DNA from: Choristoneura fumiferana
Lineage: Eukaryota; Arthropoda; Insecta; Lepidoptera; Tortricidae
Length of the DNA stretch: 64,000 bases
Direction of reading: 5' to 3'
NCBI RefSeq assembly: GCF_025370935.1
Contig: NC_133473.1
Coordinates: 21,889,073-21,953,072 of the forward strand
Of this stretch, positions 35,989 through 47,309 are shown one piece after another (position 1 is the first letter of the stretch; every line of letters starts with the position of its first letter). The position numbers and the translations under genes were made by a program. Under the pieces are notes generated by a model, which saw only the letters and a program-made list of their open reading frames with translations, searched no databases and had not been told where the DNA came from.

Positions 35989-38900
35989 ATGGAAAGATTC
36001 AGTTACACTGTTACGACAGAAAACGGTTTTATTAAAGTTTTTAAGCCATTATTTATTATACAATCCATTACTGGTATAACAAGAGTGAGTTTTAAAGACA
36101 ATCTGATCTGCCCACGATTGTGGCACCAAAGAATATACAGCTGTGCCTTTCTGACTTTATGTGTCATAGCTGCCATAGCTTACTACGAATGTATGTTTCT
36201 TAATTACCTTGAATGGAGCCGCGTTGCAACTTCATTGTTTTTGAGCAGTAGTATAATCGTCATCAATAATTTCGTCAATGTTAGGTCGAACTACAAATTA
36301 TTCGTAACCCTTCAGAGGATTGACCAAGATCTTAAAATTACTGCTAACGAAAAGCATTACAGAACTATGTCCAGGTTAAATTACGGTATTATCCTCTTTT
36401 TAACAATATTTCATGGTATTCGAGACATTATTATAGAATTAAAAAATTTTGGTCTCAATTACATGTACTTATTCATCCCAACGATTGTTTTTCTTAGTGT
36501 GCATGACGTAGAAGCTTTGAATTTTTTCGGAGTTATAGTTTATCTGATTCTAAGAGTAATATATATCAATACTATGCTATGCCGAATCGCTGAAGTCAAA
36601 TGGAGATCGTTTAAAACATTTGGAATCGTCGATAATAATACGTAAATTGTTCGTCGGTTATCGACACATCCTTACAGCATATGGTTTGATTGAAAAAAAC
36701 TTCAGTCACTTTGTGAGTACATATTTTCATAAACAATTATGATTGTACTAATCTTTAAACTATTTTTTTTATGATTTTTTAATAATTATACTTGTGTTTT
36801 TTGACACGCTTTTTGAATTTGATTTTCACCCACGTCTTACTGTGGATACTCACAAGAAACTTGTCAACTGTGCATAGTTCTGATGACAGTAAGTAATATT
36901 TTTCTAAGGATTTCGTATTTTATACGCAAGCTTCCAAGTTTAGGTATATTTTATACCTTAGGCTGCTATTTACTCATAAAGTACTAAAAATTCTCAAGCA
37001 AACTTAGCCGTTATAGTTTTACTTGAAAGTGTAGGTAATATACTTACTACCATCCTGAATTTTTTCAAATTTTTCCACCCACCGCTTTAGATTTTAGAGG
37101 AGGGGGGGACGCTCGATTTTAATGAAAATTTTGCACTTTAAAGTTGAATATTTCGCAAACATATCACTCAATCGAAAAATTGTCTTAGCAAACCCCTAAT
37201 GGTTTTAAAAAGACCTATCCAACGATATCCCACACTATAGGATTGGATGAGAAAAAAAAAATCACCTTCACTTTATGTCTATGGGAGGTAACGTAAAAAA
37301 ATTTATATTTTTATTTTTTAATATACCATTTTGTCGGCATAATTTAACATATATTTCCGTGCAAAATTACAGCTTTCTAGAATTGATAGTCCCTGAGCAA
37401 AGCCGCGGACGGACAGACAGACAGACAGACAGACATGGCGAAACTATAAGGGTTTGGCTCCGGAACCCTAAAAATTGCGCTTTCCATACATTAATTTCGT
37501 GATTTTATTTGATCAATATATGGAAACCGCAAATTTTTAGAAGTGTCCCGTATAATCTGGTATTGGAATCCTGGTGGTCCGCCCAGGATCATCTCTGCGG
37601 GAGGGGACTTTTGTAGAGGCATCGACTTGAAAGATACGCACACGTAATATGGATGACAAAGCAAATGCAGTCAGCAAAAACAAGCTTGTGCCTATTAACA
37701 AAACATTTAAATTGACATGATATTATTACAGCTGTTACTGATGGTTCTCCACATGTTCGTCAATGAATTGCTGGCTATACAAAAGTTTATCACAGAAGGA
37801 CCGGTAATAATCGTTTTAATCTGTATTATTAAAAAAAAGTATAATAAGTGATTGACACACACACGCACGCAACGCACGCACACACACACACACACACACT
37901 GTATTCCTAAATGGGGTAGGCAGAGCACACGAAACGTTACCGCTTCGGAGTCACTTTTAACTAGCAGTTTTAGGTTTTAAGTTTGACAAAAATGGTGAGT
38001 GATTGACTCACTGACATATAAACAAAATATTGAAAATCGCAGCTTGAAATCTGGCGCAGGGCTTTCTAATATCACGTAGGTGAACACGAGGAAATACAAT
38101 CCCTAAGAGTGTGAAATATGATAGCCCAGAATTTTGAGAGATGAAGAGGCATTTCGTTGGATTTTTTAAGTATTTTGCGTACAGAAAAAACGTAGTAAAT
38201 TATAAAAGTATTTTACCTATCTACTTGGTATGTAGGTACAGCCAGCAGCGGAAGTAGGCGAGTGGTCACGATGCTCAATCTGCTCTACACACGACTCTAC
38301 TGCCAAGGTAATAAGGAGTGTTTAGGTCATTTTGATCATCACAACTGCTCATCTGCATCTGCTGGTAACTATAAAATTAAATGGGGGCGTTACGTGGATC
38401 TGCACTGTCACCAACAATTTTATTACGTACTATACTTGGTTTGGATAGGTATTTAACTAAATGTAAACAAAACAACGTCAAATACTGTATTTGACTATTT
38501 TGTATGTTTTATAAATTAAAACTACACAATGCCTGTTATCGAATAGAAAAACAATTTTTAAGCTACCTTTACAAATAACAGAGTTATAAAGGTTTGAAAT
38601 TCAAGATTAGACAGAGAAAGACATACTGGCATGTGACGTCACACGCCAGTACCGCCGTACTTGCTGCATAGAGAAAAGCGTTTGAGAAGGAGACAGGTAT
38701 ATAGATTATTTTAAAATCACTATAAATCCAAATTTCAACCGATTTAAATTTTCTCTTCGCTAAACACTACCTGTATATCTATATTTTCATAATATTAAGA
38801 TACTATAGCAAAATCTGGAGTTGTCAGATACCGTATTGGTGTCTTAAATATTGATTTTCCCCCAATAAACTATCTAAGAAGCCGTGGTGGCAGAGTGGTT

Positions 38901-41135
38901 TGACCTATGGCCTCTCAAGCAGAGGTTCGTGGGTTCAAACCCCGGCTCGCACCTCTGAGTTTTTCGAAATTCATGTGCGGAATTATATTTGAAATTTACC
39001 ACGAGCTTTACGGTGAAGGAAAACATCGTGAGGAAACCTGCACAAACCTGCGAAGCAATTCAATGGTGCGTGTGAAGTTCCCAATCGCACTGGGCCCGCG
39101 TGGGAACTACTGCCCAAGCCCTCTCATTCTGAGGGGAGGCCTGTGCCCTGCAGTGGGACGTATATAGGCTGGGATGATGAAACTATCTAAACATTTAGTT
39201 CAAGTTTTTTTTTTGTGATGAAGGAAATTTAAGAATATAAACTTATAGAAAATACAATCATTTACCATTTAATCATTCAAGTTTGTATTAAAATGATAGA
39301 GAGGTAAGTCAAATATATAAAAACCTTGAACGTGCCAAATCTGGCAGCTGAAGTTTGTTTACATCAAGTATAGGCAGATAATATAATTATTTTCTTTATT
39401 CGCAGAGTATGACCTGGCCTGCATTTATTCAAACTCTGGAAGTTATTATGAAGATGTTTAACAGGATCCTCTTAGTCGGGGGGGCAGTGGGTTATCTTGA
39501 GAGTCAATTTGTGCGTACCAAGGTCTGCTGTCTGAAAGTAATTAATTATACAAACGATGGTAAGTAAATCTTTATCTATTAACAATCTTCAGTCGGGCGC
39601 TTAGATAATTAAAGACGGCGGGCGTCTATTAAATATAATGTTCAACGTATTATTATCCTACTTAATATTATAAATGTGATATTAGGAATATAAATGTGTG
39701 GTAGTTGAATGAAAATTCCTAGGCATGGCGCCATTTCATGATATGACTAAAAGTTGGCCAGGCATATCACGATGTGCCTGAGAAACAATACGGCAGATTG
39801 ATTAGAGCAACGCATTCGGCGATATTCCTAGCTCTATACCGGGCACATCGTGATATGCCGAAAAAACGAAAAATGTAGGTACGACGAGCGAAGCGAGGAG
39901 TGGTTAGTATGAATTGTGACCACAACGAACGAGCCGAACGAGCGAAGCGAGCGTACCGCAGCAGCGGCCGTCGAAGTGCCAGAACCGATATGGCAGCGTT
40001 TCATGATATGCCTAGGAATATTTCATGATCTGCCTAAACTGGCCAAATCATGAAATGGCGGCGTTTCATGATATGCCTATGAATTTCATGATCTGCCTAA
40101 ACGTCAAACGGTGAACGTTAAACGGTGAGTTTTGAACGATATGGCGGATGTCCCTTATATAGCCAAATCATGAAATGGCGGCGTTTCATGATATGCCTAG
40201 GAATTTCGTGATCTGGTGGATTTTACGATCGGTCGCCGATATCTGGAATAACAATACAACACATTACAATGACTCTTTATTGTACACCACAAATAGTAAG
40301 CGATACAGAAAACAGGTAGGTATACAGAGAGAAAGATTAAGCAATATGCGGCCTTATCGCTTATAAGAGCGATCTCTTCCATGCAACCTTTTTTACAGAT
40401 TTAAATAAGGACTAAGTTACAGCAGGTGTTGCATTTTCAGCAGCAGATCAGAAAATACTAACTAAAATAAAACTGGAATGGAATCTAGATATTCTTACAG
40501 AATCGGAATTAGAGAAATAAATTTTTAAGCGTAGCTTTACGGTTTTGGATATTTCCATGAGATTTTTTGCGAAACTAAGAAATTTATATTCAACTGTGAA
40601 TCTAATTGCTTAGGTACGCGTGTAAGCCGCGGGTAATTGCTAGCTAATAAGTTTGATAGTCCTATAATGTGGAAACCTATGTTATGGATGTCCATGGGCG
40701 GCGGTGATTGCTTTCCATCAAGTGAGCCGCCTAATCTTTTTCCCCTTAATACATATATAAAAAAAATACTCAAAGGTTAAAATCCCAATATTTATTGCAT
40801 TCATTTGGCCAAGGATAACTATCATTAAGTATCATGGATCTTTTTACTGTCTGAATGAAAAAAAACACGTTGTAGAATTACTTTGACTTCAACTTTTTTT
40901 TACCTACTCGTTTTCAGTGGGAACCCGTCGCACAGCCAAGAACCTCTTCCGCGTGGTCTCCTGCGTGAAGCCATTCACCATATTCCACATGATCACGCTG
41001 AGTTCGCTGCCCATACAGTTGGCAGCAGTCACGGCAACCTACGCTGTCGTGCTGCTCCAGTTTAACTTCCAAGCGCAGATCGCTCAAGATACCAATGTTA
41101 CGAAGACTAGCGTTATTGCTCGAGAGATTACCTAA
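35989..41135 (+). CDS. Gustatory receptor unit B with shared 3' exons, copy 2, one-base frameshift
   Basis: Exons 35989-36712, 37732-37803, 39406-39559 and 40918-41135 correspond one-to-one to 15241-20106, with the same borders. One extra T near 36612 ('gatcgtttaaaac' against 'gatcgttaaaac') shifts the frame for the last ~30 codons of exon 1 and creates a stop at 36643; a codon is also missing near 36183. Exons 2-4 are intact, with the last exon again carrying the TYxxxxxQF signature. The homopolymer context makes a sequencing error plausible; otherwise this allele is null. A SINE (38878-39179) sits in intron 2 of this copy only. Confidence 0.88.
38878..39179 (+). mobile_element. Full-length tRNA-derived SINE, private to copy 2
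   Basis: Flanked by perfect 11-base duplications 'aaactatctaa' (38867-38877 and 39180-39190). Copy 1 has a single 'aaactatctaa' at 18106-18116. The head 'gaagccgtggtggcagagtgg' with B box 'gggttcaaacccc' is tRNA-like, and the tail is 'gatgatg'. This gives the exact family limits: 302 bp. Confidence 0.95.
39715..40204. repeat. Foldback 'tttcatgatatgcc' element, copy 2
   Basis: Counterpart of 18638-19138, with small internal length changes (for example 'gaacgttaaacggtgag' duplicated near 40110). Confidence 0.8.
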
Positions 41136-41566
41136 AGAGGTAAAGGGCAAGTCGCCACCAAATATGTCAGAGCATTGGATCAACGCCCTGACTTATTTGG
41201 TGGCAGGCTCTATTGTTAACGCCGTAGAGCCGTGTTCAGCTATTTTGATCAAATTTTTGCTCACAAGTTTATGAAGTCGACTGTACTACAAATATCGGAA
41301 CCGCTTACCAAAAAAAAATACATAACGTCATAGGTACAAGATACATACATAAAGTATAATTATTATGATTTCATCTTATAAAACATTTGAAATAACCTTC
41401 AATGTATTTAAAGTCTTCTTGAAAATGGAGTGAAGTTTGTTTTGAATAATAAATGTTTTATAGAAGATTCGCTTTATCATCGTTCATCCACCATTAGGTA
41501 CCTCATATTTAGTTTTTTACATTTTTCTACTAGACATTGGCAAAATTGTCCTCTGATGGACAGAGC

Positions 41567-41700
41567 CAGCAGGGCTACTACGAAACTCGAAACTCGAAGT
41601 TCCTGTCATGCGGTCCCTCTGACACTTACACTATTTAATACGAGAGCGAGAGAGACGGTACGATACGAACTGCGAGTTTCGAGTTTCGTAGTAGTCCTGC
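41567..41700. repeat. Palindromic MITE, copy 2 counterpart of 20537
   Basis: Same position after the GR stop and same ends as in copy 1. Confidence 0.85.
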
Positions 41701-42516
41701 AGTAATGTTTTGTATCTAATGAATATTTCTGTTGCATTGTTTTTTTTAGTTTAAATTTTAGAACACTGTCTATGCCACAATTAATAGAGCTCTCGCCGGG
41801 CGGATGTTATATATGTATGTATGTAAATACTTTATTGTACATAAAACACAAAAATAATACAAAAAGAAAACAACAAAACAAAAGAGTACAAAGGCGAACT
41901 TATCCCTAAAAGGGATCTTTTCAATATACGAATGTTTGTTCTCGGGTCTTGGGTGTTTACTATGTATTTAAGTATGTATCTATCTATATAATTACATTTA
42001 TCCGTTGCTTAGTACCCATAACACAAGCTTTGCTAAGCTTACTTTGGGACTAGGTCAATTGGTGTGAATTGTCCCGTGATATTTATTTATATATATTTTT
42101 TTTCTTTTTTTTAAGTGTTATGTTTTATATTATAAGAAATATCTCTGTAGTATTGTTACAACAGCATACCTATCGGACTGGGGGCTCCGATTTTTTAAGT
42201 CCTACCAAAGGATAAATGTATAGGGTCGCGCCCCATCTGTCCACGTTTGATAAGCAAACAAGAATAGGTATCGTGGTCTAAGGAGCTAGGGCGGGGACGC
42301 ACGGGTGCGTTAAAAGCCGCCCGCGCAGACACGCCGTTTGCTGTCCGCGCGTGCGTGCATAGCGCGGCACGCGAAACTGTGGACGCGGTAGTTTATCGGC
42401 GGGTTCACTAATGTCTAACCAAAATATTTAGGTACAGTCCCCAGCAACAATATCTGACACAATAAGCGTGCATAAATATCTGATACGACTCCATTTCTAG
42501 GGCCGGAAGGACGTGT

Positions 42517-42639
42517 CAGCAGGGCTACTACGAAACTCGCAACTCGAAGTTCGTATCGTACCGTCCCTCTCGCTCTCGTATTATATAGTATTAGTGTCAG
42601 AGGGACCGCACGACACGAACTTCGAGTTTTCGTGTTTCA
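42517..42639. repeat. Palindromic MITE, 3'-deleted in copy 2
   Basis: Counterpart of 26158-26296, but 'agtagccttgcag' and the following 30 bases of the host MITE are missing, the break falling after 'tttcat'. Confidence 0.8.
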
Positions 42640-43734
42640 TTAATGCTGGTGTTACGTTTCATTTGACCAAATGTACAATGTATTTTATTATCAAACTGTA
42701 AATATTTCAGGACTTTGGAAACTGATCTAACATTAGGTTCTACACAATGGTCTTGAAATAAATCTTGAATAGTTCAGTGTCAGAATAAAATATACTTACT
42801 TATGCCTAAATACGAGTATTTTGTGAAACGAATCATTTCTAATTTCTATAAACAGTTTTTGACGAAATAAAAGGATACATCATCGACGAAGGTCGTACCT
42901 AAACATAATATGTTACCTAGGCGTCGAAAATTACAGCTTTCTAGCACTAACTAATAGTCTCTAAGCTAAGTCACTGGATGGAAGGACAGACAGACAAACA
43001 TAGCGAAACTAGAAATGTTTCGTATTTGTCTTTGGCTACGGACCCCTAAAAGGGATAAAAAGGTGTTGTGCGCACCTTCCTTTTTTCGTCTTCGCCTGTG
43101 CTACTGATACCTATGCCTTGGTCACTGATGCCAATATATTAACTAAAAAATACCTACCTACAACAAATCGCACAAATAAACTGCCGCATCCACTCGTTCA
43201 TACCCTGGTCAGTTAAATTAGTAATGTTCCCGTATTCAACTCGCGACGGGTGCTTTTTTCGTTCGCGAGCGCTCGCCCGTGCGTACCGCATGTGTACTCT
43301 GGACACGGGCGCCTCGCAAAATGGCGGACTAGACAAAATGGCGGCGGCAAACAAATTGTCGAAACAAGAAGAAAGGTTACTGGCCAGATAGAAATGGTGG
43401 CGAAAGTTAGGATGCACTTTTTGGGGTTCGATGCCTCAAAAGGAAAAGACGGAAGCCTCATTATTCATCTGTCTGTCTGTCACAACCAACTTGCTCACAA
43501 ACTACTGGACCGATTGAGGACCAATTGGAGTGTCACGTAATCAATGTAAAATTATGGAAGTCTCCATACTTTGCTTACTTTTATGGGTAAATTAGAAAAT
43601 TAAAAAATTATTAATTTTGATTCTTAATTTTAATTTAATTCTACCTACCTTTAAATTACGGAATCCTAAAAATGGATCTAGAATAAAAGCTTCATTTGAG
43701 TCTAACATCTGGTAGCATGGTGAATGGACCTATA

Positions 43735-44100
43735 GAATAGAATAAACTTTATTGTTTAGCCGTGTTACATAGATGGTATTAAAATATTACAATTGTTAGG
43801 TTCCACGGTTTCCCATTTCGAGGGTACAATATTTTCTTTAAAACTATAATTTATTTACATGTTTAGGGCGAAAAGTCAAAAAAAAAACTTTTAAGGGATA
43901 GAAACTGTTTTTAATTAGCCATTTTTTAAATTACGTTTAAAAAATGCTTGTAAGTGTCAGGAAGCCTTGCTCTTTCAAAACATTTCGGAGTGATTGCTTG
44001 TTGTTCATGCGAAAGATAATTCTCAAACACTTTTTCTGCAAAATAAAAACGGACTGTACCTCTGTCGAGTTACTCCAGTAAATGACACCATGTTGCTCTG
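43735..44100 (-). repeat. 5'-truncated LINE with ORF2 remnant
   Basis: The plus-strand start 'atagaataaactttattg' is a LINE tail. On the minus strand 43937-44161 encodes 'YWSNSTEVQSVFILQKKCLR', the pattern of non-LTR reverse-transcriptase C-terminal regions. The frame runs into unrelated sequence near 44100. No catalytic motif survives. Confidence 0.7.
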
Positions 44101-44468
44101 TAGATGAGCTCTCTAGTTGAGTTCGAAACGCGTCAGTGTAGTGTGGTGGTGAAACACACACAAATCACACAAACCCATCCATCAGGGTTTGTGTGGTTTC
44201 AGTGGTGTGGAGGATCTGGAATCTGCATGAACACACGTTTCTTGCATAAACGTAGCTATCATAAGGTCGGGTGAGCTTCTTTCTATAAGTAAACACCTGT
44301 TTTTTGAAGGGGGGGTTCAGTAAAGAAAGATCCCCCTCTCCTCCCCTCCTCCTCATGTGCCCTCTTGTTCTGAGAGGAGGCCTGTGCCCAGCAGTGGGAC
44401 GTATATAGGCTGGGATGGTCAGTAAAGAAAGAGACATTGTATACAAAACTATTACACCCATAGTATAG

Positions 44469-44612
44469 TACAGTCAAGGGCAAAGATATCGACACGGCCA
44501 AAGTTGCAAAAATATGTATACACGACCTTAATTTTAAGTGCATAGAGTCCGTTCGTCGTCGTGTATACATATTTTTGCAACTTGGCCGTGTCATATCTTT
44601 CCCTTGACTGTA
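44469..44612. repeat. Palindromic MITE ('tacagtcaagggcaaagatatc')
   Basis: The left arm 'tacagtcaagggcaaagatatc...ttgcaaaaatatgtatacacg' is inverted at the right with a few indels ('cgtgtatacatatttttgcaa...cccttgactgta'). Arms are about 55 bases. A weaker relative lies at about 50290-50432. Confidence 0.8.
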
Positions 44613-45252
44613 CATTTTTATGTTGTTAAGTATAATAATAGTACTTGTAACACAGCAGCCAGGTAGCAGGGTAGACAGTACTACCCTGCATTTATATTTG
44701 TGTAAAAACTTATTGTCTGTATTTGTTATCATAGATCGGGGTTAAATTATAGGTTGAATGTAAACCAATAGCGTTTATTAAACATTTTATTTAACAACTG
44801 ATTATAAATAAAATCTATTTACATTATAACAAAAATTCGCAAGCGACAAGCTAGCCAAAACAAAACAACCGACTATTTATCACCCAAATGTTTATCAAAA
44901 AACAATCAGATCTATGTTCTCTAACAGAAAAAAGTGCAAAAAATCAACAACATCAAACAATATTTATTTAAATGTCAACTTGTACCCAAGTTTGGCCGTT
45001 TCATTGTTTGTACATGAATATTCACCGTCTAAGAAAATTCTCATAAATAATTACATAATTAATTTAATTTCATGTGACCTAAGGGCCAGTAAACACGGAC
45101 TGCAACGTAACCGCAACTGACTTCAAAAAGGAGGAGGTTATCAATTCGGTTGTATTTTTTAAACGACTTTTAGCCGACTTTTTAACCGACAGTGCAGTGC
45201 GTGCAACGCTCGGACACGGACGTGTCTCACTGCACCGAAAGTTGACGTCGCT

Positions 45253-46740
45253 ATGAGTTCGCAACAACTCATTGCGAATGAACTGTTGGCGTTCATTCAA
45301 AAAGCCATCGACACCTTGAAGTCAGCATCGTGCAGATCTGCAAGTCCAACTTCAAGGAGGATGAGATTTGCAATGGCAAGGCGCTGCTCTTCCAGACGCT
45401 CGGCAAGACCGACCAGATGCCGTCTCGCAGAAGGGATGGAAGAGTGAAGAGTCTCCAGGACGATGAGTCATCACGATGTTCAAGGCGACCGATCCGGACG
45501 AAGTGCCCTCTTTTGTGGCAAAGGAGCTGCGGAAGCTACCCCCTATCACATTCGACCACGTCGCCGTCACCACTTTGCTAAAGGACATCGTGGGAAACAA
45601 TAACGTACAACTCGGAATGTACGCGCAATAATGTACGACGTGATAATCCGAAGCATTACTTATTGCTTCCGATTATCATGCCGTACATTATCATGGTCGC
45701 GCATTATCAAGGCGTACAAAATATTGCGCGCGCTGTAATGTACGTAGTGATAATGTACGACGTGATAATCTGAATCCAATCGATTCAATGAATAGACATT
45801 TTTCGCCGCGGATCGAGCGAGCGCAGCGAGATCGATATAGTCGGAGCAGATCCGACCCGGCCGGGTTAGGTTTTTTTTTAAATTTCAATCACGGAAATCG
45901 TAAGGCATGATAATAGGAAGACATAATGCTTCGGATTATCACGTCGTACATTATTGCGCGTACATTATTGGTTCCCTGCTAGTTCGGTACGGGATGATAA
46001 TGCACGGCTTGATAATTCGTGCACATAAGCACGGATTATCAGGCCGTGCATTATTAGGCGTGCATTAACAAATCTTACATTAACTACACCCGACATCGTG
46101 ACCCTTAAGGCAAATCTGGCCGAACTTTTGATAAAATTCGATGTATCGCAAGATACTATAACCGAGTTTCGAGTCGAAACGTCCGCCGGTGCAACGTGAG
46201 AGACCTGAGCCACGAGTTCCGCCCGCAGCACTCCGCCAACAAGCAGCCAGCTGGGCGCGGGCATGCTGACTACTTCCCGAGGGCTACTTCGACGCCGAAC
46301 CGGCCCTTGAGCACTAAAGTGGATGAGGAGGGGTTCACATTGGTGCAGAAGAAAAACAAGGCTCACAAGAGACCTTGCGAGAGTCAGTGTGGCTCGGCTG
46401 AACCGGATCCAGGCTCCAGGCTGAGGGCGATCACGCCGAATACGGCACTGTATGTGTCGCGTCTACAGATGTGGTGGAATACGTCCGCCGGAAGAGCGGA
46501 TACACGCTGAGGGTGTTCCAGCTGCAGTCGCGCCACTACGAGCACTTCCTTCAGCTCGTTTGTGGTGCGCGTGCGCGGCTGCTGAGGGGGGGGGGGGCAT
46601 CGCGAGTGCTGCCTTCTGGCCGAAAGACGTCGTGTTCCGGTTCAGGGGCACCATGCCGCAGATGAATGCGACGTCGGGGACGGCGGCTCAACGGGTCACG
46701 CCGTTTTGCCACCAAATTAGATTTAAATATTATTGATTAT
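45253..46740 (+). pseudogene. Degraded gag/ORF1-like retroelement gene, split by a MITE
   Basis: Fragments in shifting frames: an N-terminal piece from the ATG at 45253 ('MSSQQLIANELLAFIQKAID'), then pieces in another frame ('QICKSNFKEDEICNGKALLF', 'KELRKLPPITFDH'). After the insertion at 45592-46092 come further pieces at 46093-46740 ('VEYVRRKSGYTLRVFQLQSR', 'FWPKDVVFRFRG'). I recognise this as a gag/ORF1-type protein common in lepidopteran retroelements, not a host gene; exact family not assigned. Several frameshifts and stops make it non-functional. No reverse transcriptase follows. Upstream 'gacttcaaaaaggaggaggttatc' (45120) is another retroelement fragment. Local GC is higher than in the neighbourhood. 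Confidence 0.7.
45592..46092. mobile_element. 501-bp palindromic DNA element in the gag-like pseudogene
   Basis: Perfect 8-base duplications 'gacatcgt' flank it (45584-45591 and 46093-46100), and the outer ends are GGG and CCC. Inside, 'gggaaacaataacgtac...cgcaataatgtacgacgtgataatccgaagcatta' is inverted at 45923-45976. A second palindrome follows with a related but altered motif ('gcacggattatcaggccgtgcattatt'). An 8-base duplication suggests a hAT-type transposase. Confidence 0.8.
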
Positions 46741-46924
46741 AAATATGTATGTTAGTCTGTGAGGTATTTATTGTGTGACCAAGTTGCCCGAAATAAATGA
46801 ATTAGTTATTATCATTATTTAATCAACAAATGTTTTTGTTACGATTTTCCATATATATTGTAAAACTGTAACAAAAAAAAATTACGTTAGTGACGCAATT
46901 TGAAATTACGTTTTTATTATTTAA

Positions 46925-47041
46925 CCTTTTAACCGCCACGGTTTTTTTGAAAATCGTTCCATATGCGCCACGAAATGCCGACATGGCCACTATGGCACTT
47001 TTTTCAGCTGTCGTGTTTTACCGACCGTGGCGGTCAAAGGG
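46925..47041. repeat. piggyBac-type MITE (TTAA-flanked)
   Basis: TTAA at 46921-46924 and 47042-47045 flank inverted ends 'ccttttaaccgccacgg' and 'ccgtggcggtcaaaggg'. The TTAA target is the hallmark of piggyBac elements. 117 bp, no coding content. Confidence 0.85.
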
Positions 47042-47216
47042 TTAATGGTAACGTAGTCGTTTTCTTTCATTTTAAATATTTTGCAACACAAATATAAACG
47101 TATCGAGCTCAGCTTGCAATTTGGTAGTAGGTAAACACGATCGCATGACAACAAAGATGATTTTCGATATTTCAGATTTTTTTTAACTATTAGTCTAAAA
47201 ACCTATCTCATTTCAA

Positions 47217-47222
47217 TTTATT
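47217..47222 (-). promoter_or_regulatory. Candidate polyadenylation signal of LIAS
   Basis: 'tttatt' on the plus strand reads AATAAA on the minus strand, about 90 bases after the LIAS stop codon (47310-47312), a plausible distance. Confidence 0.5.
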
Positions 47223-47309
47223 TTTTAACCTCCGACACAGAGAGGTGCTACTTTTCTAAGTTGTTATTAAATAATAAAACAATTATACGAAAAAAACCTA
47301 ATCTTCAGG

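Larger units (their letters stand above)
27191..43308. repeat. GR locus, copy 2 (right haplotig)
   Basis: Collinear with 5181-26998. The 92 bases between the gap and 27191 do not match the sequence left of 5181. Private insertions are the LINE at 31697-32218 and the SINE at 38878-39179. It lacks the Helitron and the other copy 1 insertions. Beyond 43308 the sequence continues ('gcgcctcgcaaaatggcgg') where copy 1 is cut off by the gap. Confidence 0.95.
43309..45240. other. Repeat-rich spacer without a recognisable gene
   Basis: Begins with 'caaaatggcggactagac' and a fragment ending near 43560 of a dispersed repeat ('tgtctgtctgtcacaacc'). It then holds a LINE remnant, palindromic MITEs, a SINE end (44364-44420, 'gcccagcagtgggacgtatat') and low-complexity sequence. 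From about 44700 to 45110 nothing was recognised. Confidence 0.5.

Noticed and set aside
44283..44732. 149-codon minus-strand open frame
   Set aside because: It runs across a SINE end and a palindromic MITE; no coding signature.
46196..46736. Host protein-coding exons
   Set aside because: The readable pieces belong to a retroelement gag/ORF1-like protein with frameshifts and a G-run, not to a host gene.
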